Notes under the pieces: model-generated
What the model saw: only the letters and a program-made list of their open reading frames with translations
Database searches by the model: none
What the model was told of the DNA's origin: nothing
Part shown: positions 6,688 through 15,030 of the stretch, piece after piece
Numbering within the stretch: position 1 is the stretch's first letter
Layout: every line of letters begins with the position of its first letter
Translations under genes and position numbers: made by a program
Origin: a bacterium
GTDB lineage: Bacteria; Vulcanimicrobiota; Xenobia; Xenobiales; Xenobiaceae
Direction of reading: 5' to 3'
Assembly: GCA_022839105.1 (NCBI GenBank)
Contig: JALHDH010000006.1
Coordinates: 34,361-98,360, forward strand
Length of the DNA stretch: 64,000 bases

Positions 6688-9126
6688 TTGAAGAGTTCCC
6701 GGGTTCTCGCTGCCCTCCTGGACGGCCTGGCCTTCGCCGGGCTGTTCTTGGTTCTGCTCTTCCCCGCGGTGACGGCCTTGACCAGCCTCGGGCATGGGCG
6801 GGTCCCCCCCGAACTGGTGGCAGGAGGGGCGCCGGGAGGAGCAGGGGGGATTCTGCTGCAGGTCCTCTCCCAGAGTGATTCCGGCGGGCAGATGCCGGCT
6901 GCGGCTGCCCTGCTTCGGGGCCTCATCCTGCTGGCCGGAGCCCTCTGGCTGCTGAGACCCCGGCGGATGGACCCCCGACTTCTCGGGGGAACCCTCTGCG
7001 CCGGGGGGTACCTGGCCCTGGCCCTGGTCTCCGCCCTGGTCTGTGGGCATCCTCGGGATGCCCTGACCGGTTGGGCGAACACCCTGGCCATGGTGTCGTG
7101 TTTCCTGGTGGCAGCGGGTCTGGCGCGGCAGTATCGCCATCTGCCGCTCCTGCACCTGGGGGCTCTGGCCTTCCTTCTGGCCATCGCGCCCGTGCTGCCC
7201 GCGGCCTGGTTCATGTTCATCCTGAACCCTGATCCGGACATCGCCCTCTTCGGCTCCTTCTATCAGCCGAACATGTTCGCGGGCTACCTGCTGCTGGGAG
7301 TTCCCCTGGCTTCCGCGTGTTTCTTCTTCCCCGAGGGCCAGGTCCGGGAGGTCCGGGCCCGCAGTCTTCTGGGCGGGCTCTTCCTGGTCGCCTTCCTGGT
7401 CTCCCTGTACTACACCTATTCCCGTTCCGCCTGGGCCTTCGCCTTGTTGGGGACGCTCCTGCCCTTGGCCCTGGTCCCCGGAGCGGGCGCGGCGCTCCCA
7501 GGACGACGGCTCCTGGCCATGGGTCTGTGTCTCGGGGGACTGGGAGGGGGAGCCTTGATGAGCCTCCGGGGGGAGAGCCTCTGGGCCGGCGGGCTGGTGG
7601 TCCTGGGATTGTCGGCCGGGGGCTGGTTGCTGGCCACGCTCCCCAGGGTTCGAGCCCTGGTCCCCTGGCTGGTCCTGGTCGGCCTGCTGGCCCTGGGCAT
7701 GGTCTGCACCCTGGCCAAGGGCGAGGATCTGGTGGCCTCGCATGCGGTCCAGCGTGCGGGGCAACTGGCCACCGGGCAGGACAATTCGGGGGCGGCGCGA
7801 GTGGAATTCTATCGGGCCGCCTGGAAGATGGCCCTGCAGAACCCCTGGCTGGGCGTCGGCCCCGAGGGATTCCACCGCAGTTATCCGTCCTTCCAGGCCG
7901 ATCTTCGCTGGTTCGCCAAGTATGCCCATAGCCTGACGATGACTCTTCTGGCCGAGACGGGTTTTCCGGGAGCACTGCTTTTCTATCTGGCGGTGGGGCT
8001 CTGGGGCCGGGTCGGTTGGAAGCGCTCATGCTCTGCCGAGTCGCCTTCGACCCTTCCCTACGCCGGGCGGACCCTGCGTCTGGGTCTGGGCCTGGGAGTC
8101 CTGGTCTTCCTCGGGCACGCCCAGTTCGACGTGGACTTCCAGTTCGTGGCCTTGCCATTCACAGCAGCCCTGATGGCAGGGCTGGCCGTGGGCCATCCTG
8201 CCGAGGGGGAGGAGATTGAAGGACCCGCCCTTCGGCCTCGCTCGCCCTGGTCGATTCGCCCCGCGCTCGGCCTGCAGTTCCTGGTCAGCCTCCTCCTGCT
8301 GGGGGTGGTCTGGGTTGGAGCCCGCTGGGGATTGGGGGATTACCTGGCCAGCCAGGCCAGGCTGGCCTCAGAGGCCCATCGGGAGGACCTGGCCTTGGAC
8401 CTGTACCGGGCGGCGACCCGTTGGGATCCCCTGCAAGGGGAGCATGAGCGCCAGGCCGCCCTGATCCTCCTGGATGGAATCCTGGTCGGGCGGGGCACCC
8501 CCGAGAGCAGGATGGAAGCCTTGCAGAGAACCACGCGGGCCGTGGAACTCGATGCGGGTCGCGCGGTCAACCACAGCGCTCATGGTCGGGTCCTGGAGGC
8601 GCTGGGCCGGTTCGCCGAGGCCGAAGCCAGCTATCGCAAGGCGTTGCAGCTCGATCCGGTCAACTTCCCCTCCTTCTATCTGGATATAGCCCGGATGATG
8701 GCTCAGGGAGGAGATCTCGAAGAGGCCCGCCGGTTCCTGGAGGAGGCCCTGGGGCGCTATCCGCGAGAGGCCTCTGCGGTCATGTTCACGTTCCGTTCCG
8801 CTGCCCTGGACGAACAACTGGCCGAGATCCACCTCCATCTGGCTCTCATGCACCCATCAGGCTCGTCCGAGCGCCTGGAGAACCTGAAGAAGTCCGTGAG
8901 CCTGAATCCAGGTTCCTCCCAGGCCCGTTACGCCCTGGCTGTCGAGGATTTCCAGGAAGGGGTTCGACTCGAAGCCGCGGGACACCCCGAGAGGGCGCGC
9001 CCGGTCTTCCAGAGGGTGCACCGGATCCTGATCGATCTGTACCGAATCTCTCCCGACTTTCCCCCCCTGCAGAACCATCTCCGGGACCTGGAAGGGCGTG
9101 GATTCGGGGTGGAAGCCCGTCCCTGA
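6688..9126 (+). CDS. O-antigen ligase-like membrane protein with C-terminal TPRs
   Basis: This 812-residue protein has about a dozen hydrophobic segments in residues 1-520 and a TPR region from about 545 to the end (for example VLEALGRFAEAEASYRKALQ, then GGDLEEARRFLEEALGR). The layout matches the Wzy_C/O-antigen ligase superfamily, with a large periplasmic loop containing NPWLGVGPEGFHRSYP, the usual position of the conserved P/H-rich motif. Such proteins polymerise or ligate lipid-linked glycans at the outer face of the inner membrane. The frame is open upstream, but the first sensible start is TTG 6688 just after the previous stop; the Shine-Dalgarno is weak, so coupling is likely. It may serve the glycan genes at 16-38 kb. 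Confidence 0.82.
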   Translation: MKSSRVLAALLDGLAFAGLFLVLLFPAVTALTSLGHGRVPPELVAGGAPGGAGGILLQVLSQSDSGGQMPAAAALLRGLILLAGALWLLRPRRMDPRLLGGTLCAGGYLALALVSALVCGHPRDALTGWANTLAMVSCFLVAAGLARQYRHLPLLHLGALAFLLAIAPVLPAAWFMFILNPDPDIALFGSFYQPNMFAGYLLLGVPLASACFFFPEGQVREVRARSLLGGLFLVAFLVSLYYTYSRSAWAFALLGTLLPLALVPGAGAALPGRRLLAMGLCLGGLGGGALMSLRGESLWAGGLVVLGLSAGGWLLATLPRVRALVPWLVLVGLLALGMVCTLAKGEDLVASHAVQRAGQLATGQDNSGAARVEFYRAAWKMALQNPWLGVGPEGFHRSYPSFQADLRWFAKYAHSLTMTLLAETGFPGALLFYLAVGLWGRVGWKRSCSAESPSTLPYAGRTLRLGLGLGVLVFLGHAQFDVDFQFVALPFTAALMAGLAVGHPAEGEEIEGPALRPRSPWSIRPALGLQFLVSLLLLGVVWVGARWGLGDYLASQARLASEAHREDLALDLYRAATRWDPLQGEHERQAALILLDGILVGRGTPESRMEALQRTTRAVELDAGRAVNHSAHGRVLEALGRFAEAEASYRKALQLDPVNFPSFYLDIARMMAQGGDLEEARRFLEEALGRYPREASAVMFTFRSAALDEQLAEIHLHLALMHPSGSSERLENLKKSVSLNPGSSQARYALAVEDFQEGVRLEAAGHPERARPVFQRVHRILIDLYRISPDFPPLQNHLRDLEGRGFGVEARP

Positions 9127-9140
9127 AGCCCGAAGACGCG

Positions 9141-9166
9141 AAGGCGCACCCTCACGGGCGCGCCTT
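9141..9166. terminator. Intrinsic terminator
   Basis: Stem AAGGCGC (9141-9147) pairs with GCGCCTT (9160-9166), with an inner CCC/GGG pairing across TCAC. TTCCCTT follows on the plus strand. It separates the convergent genes ending at 9126 (+) and 9192 (-) and could work in both directions. Confidence 0.75.
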
Positions 9167-9191
9167 TCCCTTCAGGATGAGGTCCGTGGGT

Positions 9192-9938
9192 TCAGCGGGC
9201 AGCCATGTGGTTCCCATCCAGGCCGCTGCGGACCGCATAGAAGATGAAGTTGCCGTCCGGGTGGGACGGGGCCGTGTTCATCGCCTGCTTGGTGGTGGTC
9301 CGCAAGGCCCCCGTGGCCGGATCGGCAAAGGTGACCGTGTCCCCCTCGGTCTTGACGATGGTGACGATATGACCCCGTCCCGAAGGCGAGAACTCGGGGC
9401 CGTTGAGCCCGACGATGACCGGGGTCTTCTCGTTGTTGACCTTGTGGTCGATCAACTCCCAGGAAGAGGCGGAAATCTCACCGCCATCGCGCCAGCGGAA
9501 GCCTGCCGAGGCCGATTCGCTGTTCAGGGCGTTGAGGAGTTCGAAGCCGTAGCGGCCATTGATGTCGTGGTCCTGCAGGTTCTTGCCCGTCAGGCTGTTG
9601 ACCGCCATCGCGACGCTGGTCTGGCCACAGGAGATGTCGTTGTTCTGGGCCAGGCACTGGAGGTTCATCGATCCGGCGCGGGTGGCCCCGAAGATCGAAG
9701 GGTCCAGGCCGGCCGGCTGACGCATCAGGCTCCAGAGCTGAGGGTTCACGCCCTGGATGCCCCCCATGGTCAGGGGCGTACTGCCCGAGGCAGAAGGCGC
9801 CAGGGCCTGAGGGATGGGGGCCCGCTCCATGCGCTCGAAAACGTGCTGGAAGGCGCCAGAATCGACCGGTGGACCCTGGCTGATCCGGTTCTCGATCTGC
9901 TCGATCCGGCTCATGACCTGGTTGATGTTCTCGAGCAT
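9192..9938 (-). CDS. C39-like (papain-fold) cysteine peptidase domain protein
   Basis: This 248-residue protein starts at ATG 9938 with GAGGAGG upstream; the in-frame ATG at 9983 lies upstream of the predicted transcript start. Residues 1-25 form an amphipathic helix, 25-90 are Pro/Ser/Gly-rich, and 92-235 resemble the C39_2 fold. The catalytic Cys104 is in NDISCGQTSVAMAV, His190 in GRGHIVTIV and Asp206 in FADPATG, so a complete triad is present. No signal peptide is seen, so it acts in the cytoplasm or leaves by a signal-less route. It might cleave Gly-Gly-type leaders or be a toxin-like or effector protease; no ABC exporter is adjacent. Confidence 0.7.
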   Translation of the reverse strand: MLENINQVMSRIEQIENRISQGPPVDSGAFQHVFERMERAPIPQALAPSASGSTPLTMGGIQGVNPQLWSLMRQPAGLDPSIFGATRAGSMNLQCLAQNNDISCGQTSVAMAVNSLTGKNLQDHDINGRYGFELLNALNSESASAGFRWRDGGEISASSWELIDHKVNNEKTPVIVGLNGPEFSPSGRGHIVTIVKTEGDTVTFADPATGALRTTTKQAMNTAPSHPDGNFIFYAVRSGLDGNHMAAR

Positions 9939-9984
9939 TCGGGCCTCCTCGATTCTTTGAAAGCGATGGAATTCTCGCACCATG

Positions 9985-10040
9985 ATTGTACTCCATGGGC
10001 GGGAATCTTGCCTGCGCAGGGCTGTAAATCTTTTGTGAAC
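9985..10040 (-). promoter_or_regulatory. Direct-repeat promoter of the C39-like gene
   Basis: On the minus strand GTTCAC (10040-10035) is followed 11 bp later by ATTTAC (10029-10024) and, less convincingly, TGCGCA (10018-10013). TACAAT (9990-9985) lies 33 bp after the second unit, which is 22 bp after the third. The predicted transcript begins near 9978, which supports the ATG at 9938. It is a looser version of the arrangements at 3152-3196 and 15847-15891. Confidence 0.4.
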
Positions 10041-10064
10041 ATGGGCTTCCGAACAGGTCGGGAG

Positions 10065-10080
10065 CCCCGTGGAAACGGGG
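10065..10080 (+). promoter_or_regulatory. Hairpin / inverted repeat upstream of the metal ATPase
   Basis: CCCCGT, GGAA, ACGGGG forms a perfect 6-bp inverted repeat followed by TTTCTT on the plus strand. It lies upstream of the extended -10 box of the ATPase gene, so it is not in that transcript. It could stop plus-strand read-through or be an operator for a metal-responsive repressor or activator. Confidence 0.45.
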
Positions 10081-10092
10081 TTTCTTGCAAGG

Positions 10093-10101
10093 TGCTATAC
10101 T
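10093..10101 (+). promoter_or_regulatory. Extended -10 promoter of the metal ATPase gene
   Basis: TGCTATACT matches the extended -10 pattern TG-N-TATAAT. No clear -35 is present, as expected for this class or for an activated promoter. Transcription would begin near 10108, leaving a 25-base leader to the TTG at 10133. Confidence 0.5.
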
Positions 10102-10132
10102 GGCCTGGAGGGCGCTTGAGGAGGTGGCTGGC

Positions 10133-12592
10133 TTGTCACGCACCTGGGTCGGGAACTCACCGGTCCGACTGGAGGGGGAGGAGTGCCCCCGGTGCCGCGA
10201 CTCGGTTCTGGACCAGTTGAAGAGGACCCCCGGCGTCCGGACCGTCGAGTGCGATTCAGGGGGCAGGATCCTGGTCCAGCACGATCCCGACCGGGTCACC
10301 GGGGAGGAGCTGGACCGGATTCTCGGCGCCGCTCCCGAGGGGCTGGAGCATCGGATCGTGCCGGTCCGAGGGATGGACTGCCCCGACTGCGCGGCCACCA
10401 TCGAGGCCGTGCTGGCCCGCACTCCCGGGATCCGTTTCGCTTCCCTGAACTTCGCGGCCCAGCGGCTCATGTTGGAATTCGACCCCTCGCAGATCACCCT
10501 GCCGAGCATCGAGCGGGTGATCCGGCGCCTGGGTTATCGGGTTCCCACCCCGGGTGATTCCCCGCGCGAGCGCCTCTTCGACCTCCGCCTCCTCGAGGTC
10601 CGCCTGGTCCTGGCCTGCGGCCTTCTCCTGCTCCTGGGGGTCGGGGCCTGGTCGACCCTGGGGGAGGGGGCCTGGCTTCCTGGGGGGCTCTGGACCCTGG
10701 CCGCCCTGCTCGGGGGCTGGACCCCTGCGCGCCGGGCGCTGGGGGCCCTTCGGGGCCACCAGGTCGACATGAACTGTCTGATGATCCTGGCCGTCGGGGG
10801 AGCCCTGCTCCTGGGCGAGGCCGCGGAAGCAGCAACGGTGGTCTTCCTGTTCTCGTTGGGAGAGATGCTGGAAGGCTTCGCTGCCCGACGCTCGCACCGG
10901 GCGGTGGAGTTGCTCCTCGAGCAGCGCCCGGAGGTGGCCCGGGTCGAGCGCGAGGGCCAGTTCGTCGAGGTTCCGGCACGGGAGGTCGACGTCGGCGAGT
11001 CGGTGTCGATCCGGCCCGGGGAACAGGTCCCTCTGGACGGCCGCGTGATCCAGGGGCGCTCCACCGTGGACCAGGCCTCGGTGACCGGTGAGTCGGTCCC
11101 GGTCGAGAAGGCTCCAGGGGACGAGGTCTTCGCCGGGACGCTCAACCAGGCCGGAGCCCTGCGGGTGGAGGTCACGCTGCCTTATGAGGACTCAACCCTG
11201 GCCCGGGTCCTCCAGGTCGTCGAGCAGGCCCAGACGCGCAAGAGCGACCAGCAGCGCTTCGTCGATGCCTTCGCAGCGCGTTATACCCCGGCCGTGGTCC
11301 TGGGGGCCCTCCTTCTGGCCACCCTGGGCCCCTGGTTGCTGGGCGGGAACTTCTCGGAGTGGGCCTACCGGGCCCTGGTCCTGCTGGTGATCGCCTGCCC
11401 CTGCGCCCTGGTGATCTCGACGCCCGTCTCGGTGGTCTCGGCCCTGACCGGCGCCTTGCGCCAGGGGATCCTGATCAAGGGAGGGATCTCTCTCGAGAGG
11501 CTGGCCCGGGCCCGGGTCTTTGCCCTGGACAAGACCGGAACCCTGACTCGAGGCAGCCTGCAGGTGGTCTCCCTCCACCCCATGGGCGGGCTCACCTCGA
11601 CGGAGTTGCTGGCCCTGGCTGCGGCGACGGAGGCCAATTCGGAACACCCCCTGGGGCTGGCCCTGGTGCGCCACGCCCTGGACCACGGGATCCGACCTGA
11701 GCCGGCCGAGGAGTTCCAGGCCCTTCCCGGTCGCGGGGCCTGGGCCAGGGTGCAGGGCTCTTCCGTCGAGGTCGGCCGTCCCGAGCTCTTCGCTGGGAGC
11801 CTGGATCCGGAAGCCAGGGCCCTCGTGGAAGTCCTGCGTGATCAGGGGCAGACGGTGGTGGCCGTGGTCCGGGAACTCGTCCCCGTGGGGCTGGTGTCCT
11901 TCTCGGATGCGCCCCGATCGGAGGCGGCGGCAGCCTTGGAGGAGTTGCGAACCCTGGGGCAACGGCTGGTCCTGGTGACCGGCGACCATCCTCGTGCGGC
12001 CGCGCCCCTGGCCATGCGGCTCGGCATCCAGGAGGTGCACGCCGGCCTGATGCCCGAGGGGAAGCTGGCCGTGCTGCGACGCTTCGAGGAAGAGGGGCAC
12101 CCCGTCGTGATGGTCGGCGACGGGATCAACGATTCTCCGGCCCTGGCCGCGGCCACAGTGGGAGTCTCGCTGGGGGCTGCCGGCTCGGCCGTGGCCCTGG
12201 AGACCGCCGACGTGGCCCTCATGGGTGACGATCTGCGAGGCCTGCCGGCCGCCCTGCGTCTGGCGCGCCGGGCTCGGGCGGTGATCCTTCAGAACATCGC
12301 CTTTGCCCTGGTGCTCAAGGCGCTCTTCCTGTTGCTGGCGCTGACGGGCCATGCGGGGATGTGGATGGCCATCGCGGCCGACATGGGGGCCTCCCTCCTG
12401 GTGACGGCCAACGGCCTGCGGCTGGTGGGTGCGGCCTCGAGGTCCGGCCTTCCCGACGGAGCAGGCCACCCGGAGGGCGCAGGGCATGAACACGGGCCAG
12501 GCAGGGCCTCAGAGGAGGAGGCCGGACACCACGAGGACTCCGAGCCTCCCCCCGGCCATGGTCACAAAGGCTGCGGCTGCAGCGGGTGCTGA
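10133..12592 (+). CDS. P1B-type heavy-metal ATPase (Zn/Cd/Pb exporter type)
   Basis: This 819-residue pump starts at TTG 10133, eight bases after GAGGAGG; the earlier in-frame TTG at 10085 lies upstream of the -10 box. Two heavy-metal-associated domains carry CPRC (18-21) and CPDC (83-86). Then come membrane helices, the actuator motif TGES, the transmembrane metal site CPC (IACPCAL), the phosphorylation site DKTGT, and hinge GDGINDSPAL. The last helix has ADMGASLLVTANGLRL, with the Asp typical of ZntA/CadA rather than copper pumps. The final 45 residues are His/Cys-rich (HEHG, HHED, HGHKGCGCSGC) and probably a further metal-binding tail. It exports Zn2+, Cd2+ or Pb2+ from the cytoplasm using ATP. 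Confidence 0.93.
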   Translation: MSRTWVGNSPVRLEGEECPRCRDSVLDQLKRTPGVRTVECDSGGRILVQHDPDRVTGEELDRILGAAPEGLEHRIVPVRGMDCPDCAATIEAVLARTPGIRFASLNFAAQRLMLEFDPSQITLPSIERVIRRLGYRVPTPGDSPRERLFDLRLLEVRLVLACGLLLLLGVGAWSTLGEGAWLPGGLWTLAALLGGWTPARRALGALRGHQVDMNCLMILAVGGALLLGEAAEAATVVFLFSLGEMLEGFAARRSHRAVELLLEQRPEVARVEREGQFVEVPAREVDVGESVSIRPGEQVPLDGRVIQGRSTVDQASVTGESVPVEKAPGDEVFAGTLNQAGALRVEVTLPYEDSTLARVLQVVEQAQTRKSDQQRFVDAFAARYTPAVVLGALLLATLGPWLLGGNFSEWAYRALVLLVIACPCALVISTPVSVVSALTGALRQGILIKGGISLERLARARVFALDKTGTLTRGSLQVVSLHPMGGLTSTELLALAAATEANSEHPLGLALVRHALDHGIRPEPAEEFQALPGRGAWARVQGSSVEVGRPELFAGSLDPEARALVEVLRDQGQTVVAVVRELVPVGLVSFSDAPRSEAAAALEELRTLGQRLVLVTGDHPRAAAPLAMRLGIQEVHAGLMPEGKLAVLRRFEEEGHPVVMVGDGINDSPALAAATVGVSLGAAGSAVALETADVALMGDDLRGLPAALRLARRARAVILQNIAFALVLKALFLLLALTGHAGMWMAIAADMGASLLVTANGLRLVGAASRSGLPDGAGHPEGAGHEHGPGRASEEEAGHHEDSEPPPGHGHKGCGCSGC

Positions 12593-12596
12593 ACGC

Positions 12597-13595
12597 CTAG
12601 AGCGGCAGATCCGCCAGGAGGGGGAACTCCCTGCGGAAGCTGCCGTCCAGGATTTCTCGGACATGCTGCACCCTCTGGCCGGCCACCGGGACGAACTCCT
12701 CCCCGCCATAGGCATCGGCGTATTCGTTCCAGGGGCCCTCGCAGATCCGGAAGAAGCGACAGGAACGGCAGGGAGGGAACTTCTCCTTGATCTGGAGGCG
12801 GACATTGGACCAGTTCTCGACGCCCCGGTCGCTGCCGTACTGGTTGAGCTCGACGTAGTCCTCGAGCTGCTGGCCGATCTCGGTGATGTGGCTCTCGTAC
12901 CCCTCCATGTGGCAGTACACGAAGGTCTCGGCGTCGGCGCCGCGTCCGGCAGCCCGAATCCGGTCCAGGGCCTGATGCAGGTAGGGAACGACATCCCGGT
13001 AGCGGGGGACGACCTGGTCCCAGAGCTTGCGGGCGCGTCCCTGGGCGTGGGGGAAGGCGATGCTGACGTGGCAGCTTCCCAATTCGATCAGGCGCTCGCA
13101 GGTCTCGGGCAGGACCTTGTAGTTCAGGCGGGAGAGGACCACCTTGCTGGTCACGCATTGCCCCAGCCCGACCAGGTTGGTGATGCCCTGGACGGTCTCG
13201 GCGAAGGAGCCCGGACGGGTGGTGACCGCATCGTGGATCTCGGCGGAGGGTCCGTGCAGGGCGATGCAGTAGGAGATCCCGCCCAGGGCGGCCGCCTCCC
13301 GGGCCAGTTCGGGATCGGCGAAGCCCCTCCCGTTGCTCTGGATCAGGATCTCGAAACCCAGTTGCCTGGCGAAGCGCAGGATCTCCTTGAAGTCCTTGCG
13401 GATCGAGGGCTCGCCCCCGGTGATCACGACCTGGTCCCCGCGGGTTCGGGCATCGCTCAGCTCGGCCTGGATCTCCTCGAGGGTCTTGTCCTGCCTGCGC
13501 CCGGTGTGCTTCAGGGTGTCCCGAAAATCGTCCACGACGCAGTGGATGCACGCGTCGTTGCAGCTATAACCGACCTTCAAATCGATGCGGCCCAT
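12597..13595 (-). CDS. Radical SAM/SPASM-type protein
   Basis: This 332-residue enzyme begins at ATG 13595 (MGRIDLKVGYSCN); the frame is open further upstream but there it overlaps the divergent gene and loses protein-like character. The SAM cluster motif CNDACIHC is at about residues 11-18. GGEPSIR is the usual glycine motif near SAM. The C-terminus holds a cysteine cluster (CRSCRFFRICEGPW) like a short SPASM/twitch auxiliary-cluster domain, plus a YCHMEGYE segment. Such enzymes bind one or two extra 4Fe-4S clusters and modify peptides or cofactors. The gene ends four bases from the convergent ATPase and is divergent from a second SPASM gene 73 bp away. Its substrate is not identifiable. Confidence 0.8.
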   Translation of the reverse strand: MGRIDLKVGYSCNDACIHCVVDDFRDTLKHTGRRQDKTLEEIQAELSDARTRGDQVVITGGEPSIRKDFKEILRFARQLGFEILIQSNGRGFADPELAREAAALGGISYCIALHGPSAEIHDAVTTRPGSFAETVQGITNLVGLGQCVTSKVVLSRLNYKVLPETCERLIELGSCHVSIAFPHAQGRARKLWDQVVPRYRDVVPYLHQALDRIRAAGRGADAETFVYCHMEGYESHITEIGQQLEDYVELNQYGSDRGVENWSNVRLQIKEKFPPCRSCRFFRICEGPWNEYADAYGGEEFVPVAGQRVQHVREILDGSFRREFPLLADLPL

Positions 13596-13668
13596 GCCCG
13601 CTTTTTCGTGGCCAGCCCCGGAGTGCCTGCAGGGGCACCCGCCTGCGCGCAGAACCCAGGTCCTGCCG

Positions 13669-14982
13669 ATGAGTTCTTTCAGTGCCAGCGACCCCTCCCT
13701 GATCGTCCGCAACGCGGATCTCGCCCCTTTCCGAAGGGGCTCCCGCTGGCTGGTCCTGGCCAGCCGGACCGGGGCTTCGATCCTGCTGGAAGGCCCGCGT
13801 CTGAAGCTCTTCGGAACCCTGGCCCGCCCCCTCTCCGTGCAGAAGGTGCACGAACTCAATCCGGAGCTCCCCGAAGTCGAGATCCAGGCCCTGCTCGGAG
13901 AACTCTACCAGGCCGGGATGCTGCAGGTCGCCGGGTACTGCGTCGCCCCTCCGGAACGGGAAAGGCCCCCTCTTCCCCAGATCTCGCGCCTGACCCTGAG
14001 GGTGGCGCCGGGTTGCAGCCCTTCCTGCCCGGAATGCGCGCTGCGGCACCTTGAGGGCCCTGTCCTGGAGTCCGCCGAGGCGGTGCGCCTGGTCGAGGAG
14101 GGCATGGAGAGGCTGGCGGCAGGCCCGACCTGCCTGGATCTGACCGGAGGCGAACCCCTGCGGGCCCCCGAGGCCATCGAGGCCGCCATCGTGCGGGCTC
14201 GGGAGTTGCGTCCGGGGCTGCAGGTGGCCGTGCGAACCGGAGGCTGGCTGGTCGATCCCGAGAGGGCGGCCTGGCTCGAAAGGCTCGGCGCGTGCGTGGT
14301 CCTCTGCCTGCACGAGGCTCCGGGGCGTCCAGGGCTGGAAGAAGGTCCGTTGGCTGTTCAGGCCGCCGAGGCCCTCCGTCTGCTTCCCGAAATGCTGGGC
14401 ACAGGCCTGGCCTGTGCGCCGGTGGGGGTGGCCCGTCGGCCGGGTCAGGGGCAGGAGTTCTTCAACCTCTTCATGGGGATGGGCTATCGGACCATGCGAC
14501 TGGAGTTCCCGGCTCCGGCCCGGGATCAGGAGGATCGCGATGGAATCCTCGAGGCCATGGGGGACGATCTGCTGGCCGTGGCGGAAGCGATCTGCCGCTA
14601 TGAGGAGGGGGTTCCTGTCCGGGTCCGGGTCCATCCCCTGGAGGAGATGATCGCAAGGCTGGCCAGCGGCCAGGCGCACCCGGCCTGTGGACATCCGGAA
14701 TGCTCTTCGCGGGTGCAGGCCCTGGAACTGGGGCTTGATCGCCCTGGAACCTGCCTTCGGGCCGAAAGGCCGGCCGCCGAGACCCACCCGCGCTGTTCCC
14801 GTTGCCCCTTCTGGAACGTGTGCGGGGGAGGGTGTCGGCATGACCGGGCGGATCGCGAACTGGATCCGCGCTGCCGGATGTGGCTGAGGGCCTACGAGGG
14901 CCTGCTCTGGCTCATGCACGAGCACCCCGCCTGGGCTTCTCGGCGCGAAGGGCTCCAGGCGGGGGTGGTCCAGCCAGCGTAG
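13669..14982 (+). CDS. Radical SAM/SPASM protein with PqqD-like N-terminus
   Basis: This 437-residue protein starts at ATG 13669. Residues 1-100 resemble a PqqD-type winged-helix (RiPP recognition element). The radical SAM core begins near 110 with the motif CSPSCPEC, then TGGEPLRAPE. The C-terminal SPASM region has CSRCPFWNVCGGGCRH and a final Cys in DPRCRMW. This build is typical of maturases that bind a leader peptide and install a radical-based crosslink or epimerisation. It is divergent from another SPASM gene. No short peptide gene with a leader/core pattern was seen beside it, so the substrate may lie elsewhere. Confidence 0.8.
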   Translation: MSSFSASDPSLIVRNADLAPFRRGSRWLVLASRTGASILLEGPRLKLFGTLARPLSVQKVHELNPELPEVEIQALLGELYQAGMLQVAGYCVAPPERERPPLPQISRLTLRVAPGCSPSCPECALRHLEGPVLESAEAVRLVEEGMERLAAGPTCLDLTGGEPLRAPEAIEAAIVRARELRPGLQVAVRTGGWLVDPERAAWLERLGACVVLCLHEAPGRPGLEEGPLAVQAAEALRLLPEMLGTGLACAPVGVARRPGQGQEFFNLFMGMGYRTMRLEFPAPARDQEDRDGILEAMGDDLLAVAEAICRYEEGVPVRVRVHPLEEMIARLASGQAHPACGHPECSSRVQALELGLDRPGTCLRAERPAAETHPRCSRCPFWNVCGGGCRHDRADRELDPRCRMWLRAYEGLLWLMHEHPAWASRREGLQAGVVQPA

Positions 14983-15020
14983 ACCCCGAGTTTCCCCAGC
15001 AGATCCTGGGCTCGGGGTCT
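14981..15020. terminator. Hairpin between convergent genes
   Basis: AGACCCCGAG (14981-14990) pairs with CTCGGGGTCT (15011-15020), with an inner CCCAG/CTGGG pairing. There is no clear T run on either side, so it may stop transcription in both directions inefficiently. It overlaps the last bases of the upstream stop region. Confidence 0.55.
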
Positions 15021-15030
15021 CCAGGCGGCT

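Noticed and set aside
10085..10132. TTG 10085 as the start of the metal ATPase
   Set aside because: It lies upstream of the extended -10 box and has no ribosome site; TTG 10133 has GAGGAGG at good spacing.
13596..13859. Extension of the minus-strand radical SAM gene to 13859
   Set aside because: It would overlap the start of the divergent SPASM gene and is Arg/Ser-rich; ATG 13595 places the cluster motif near the N-terminus as expected.
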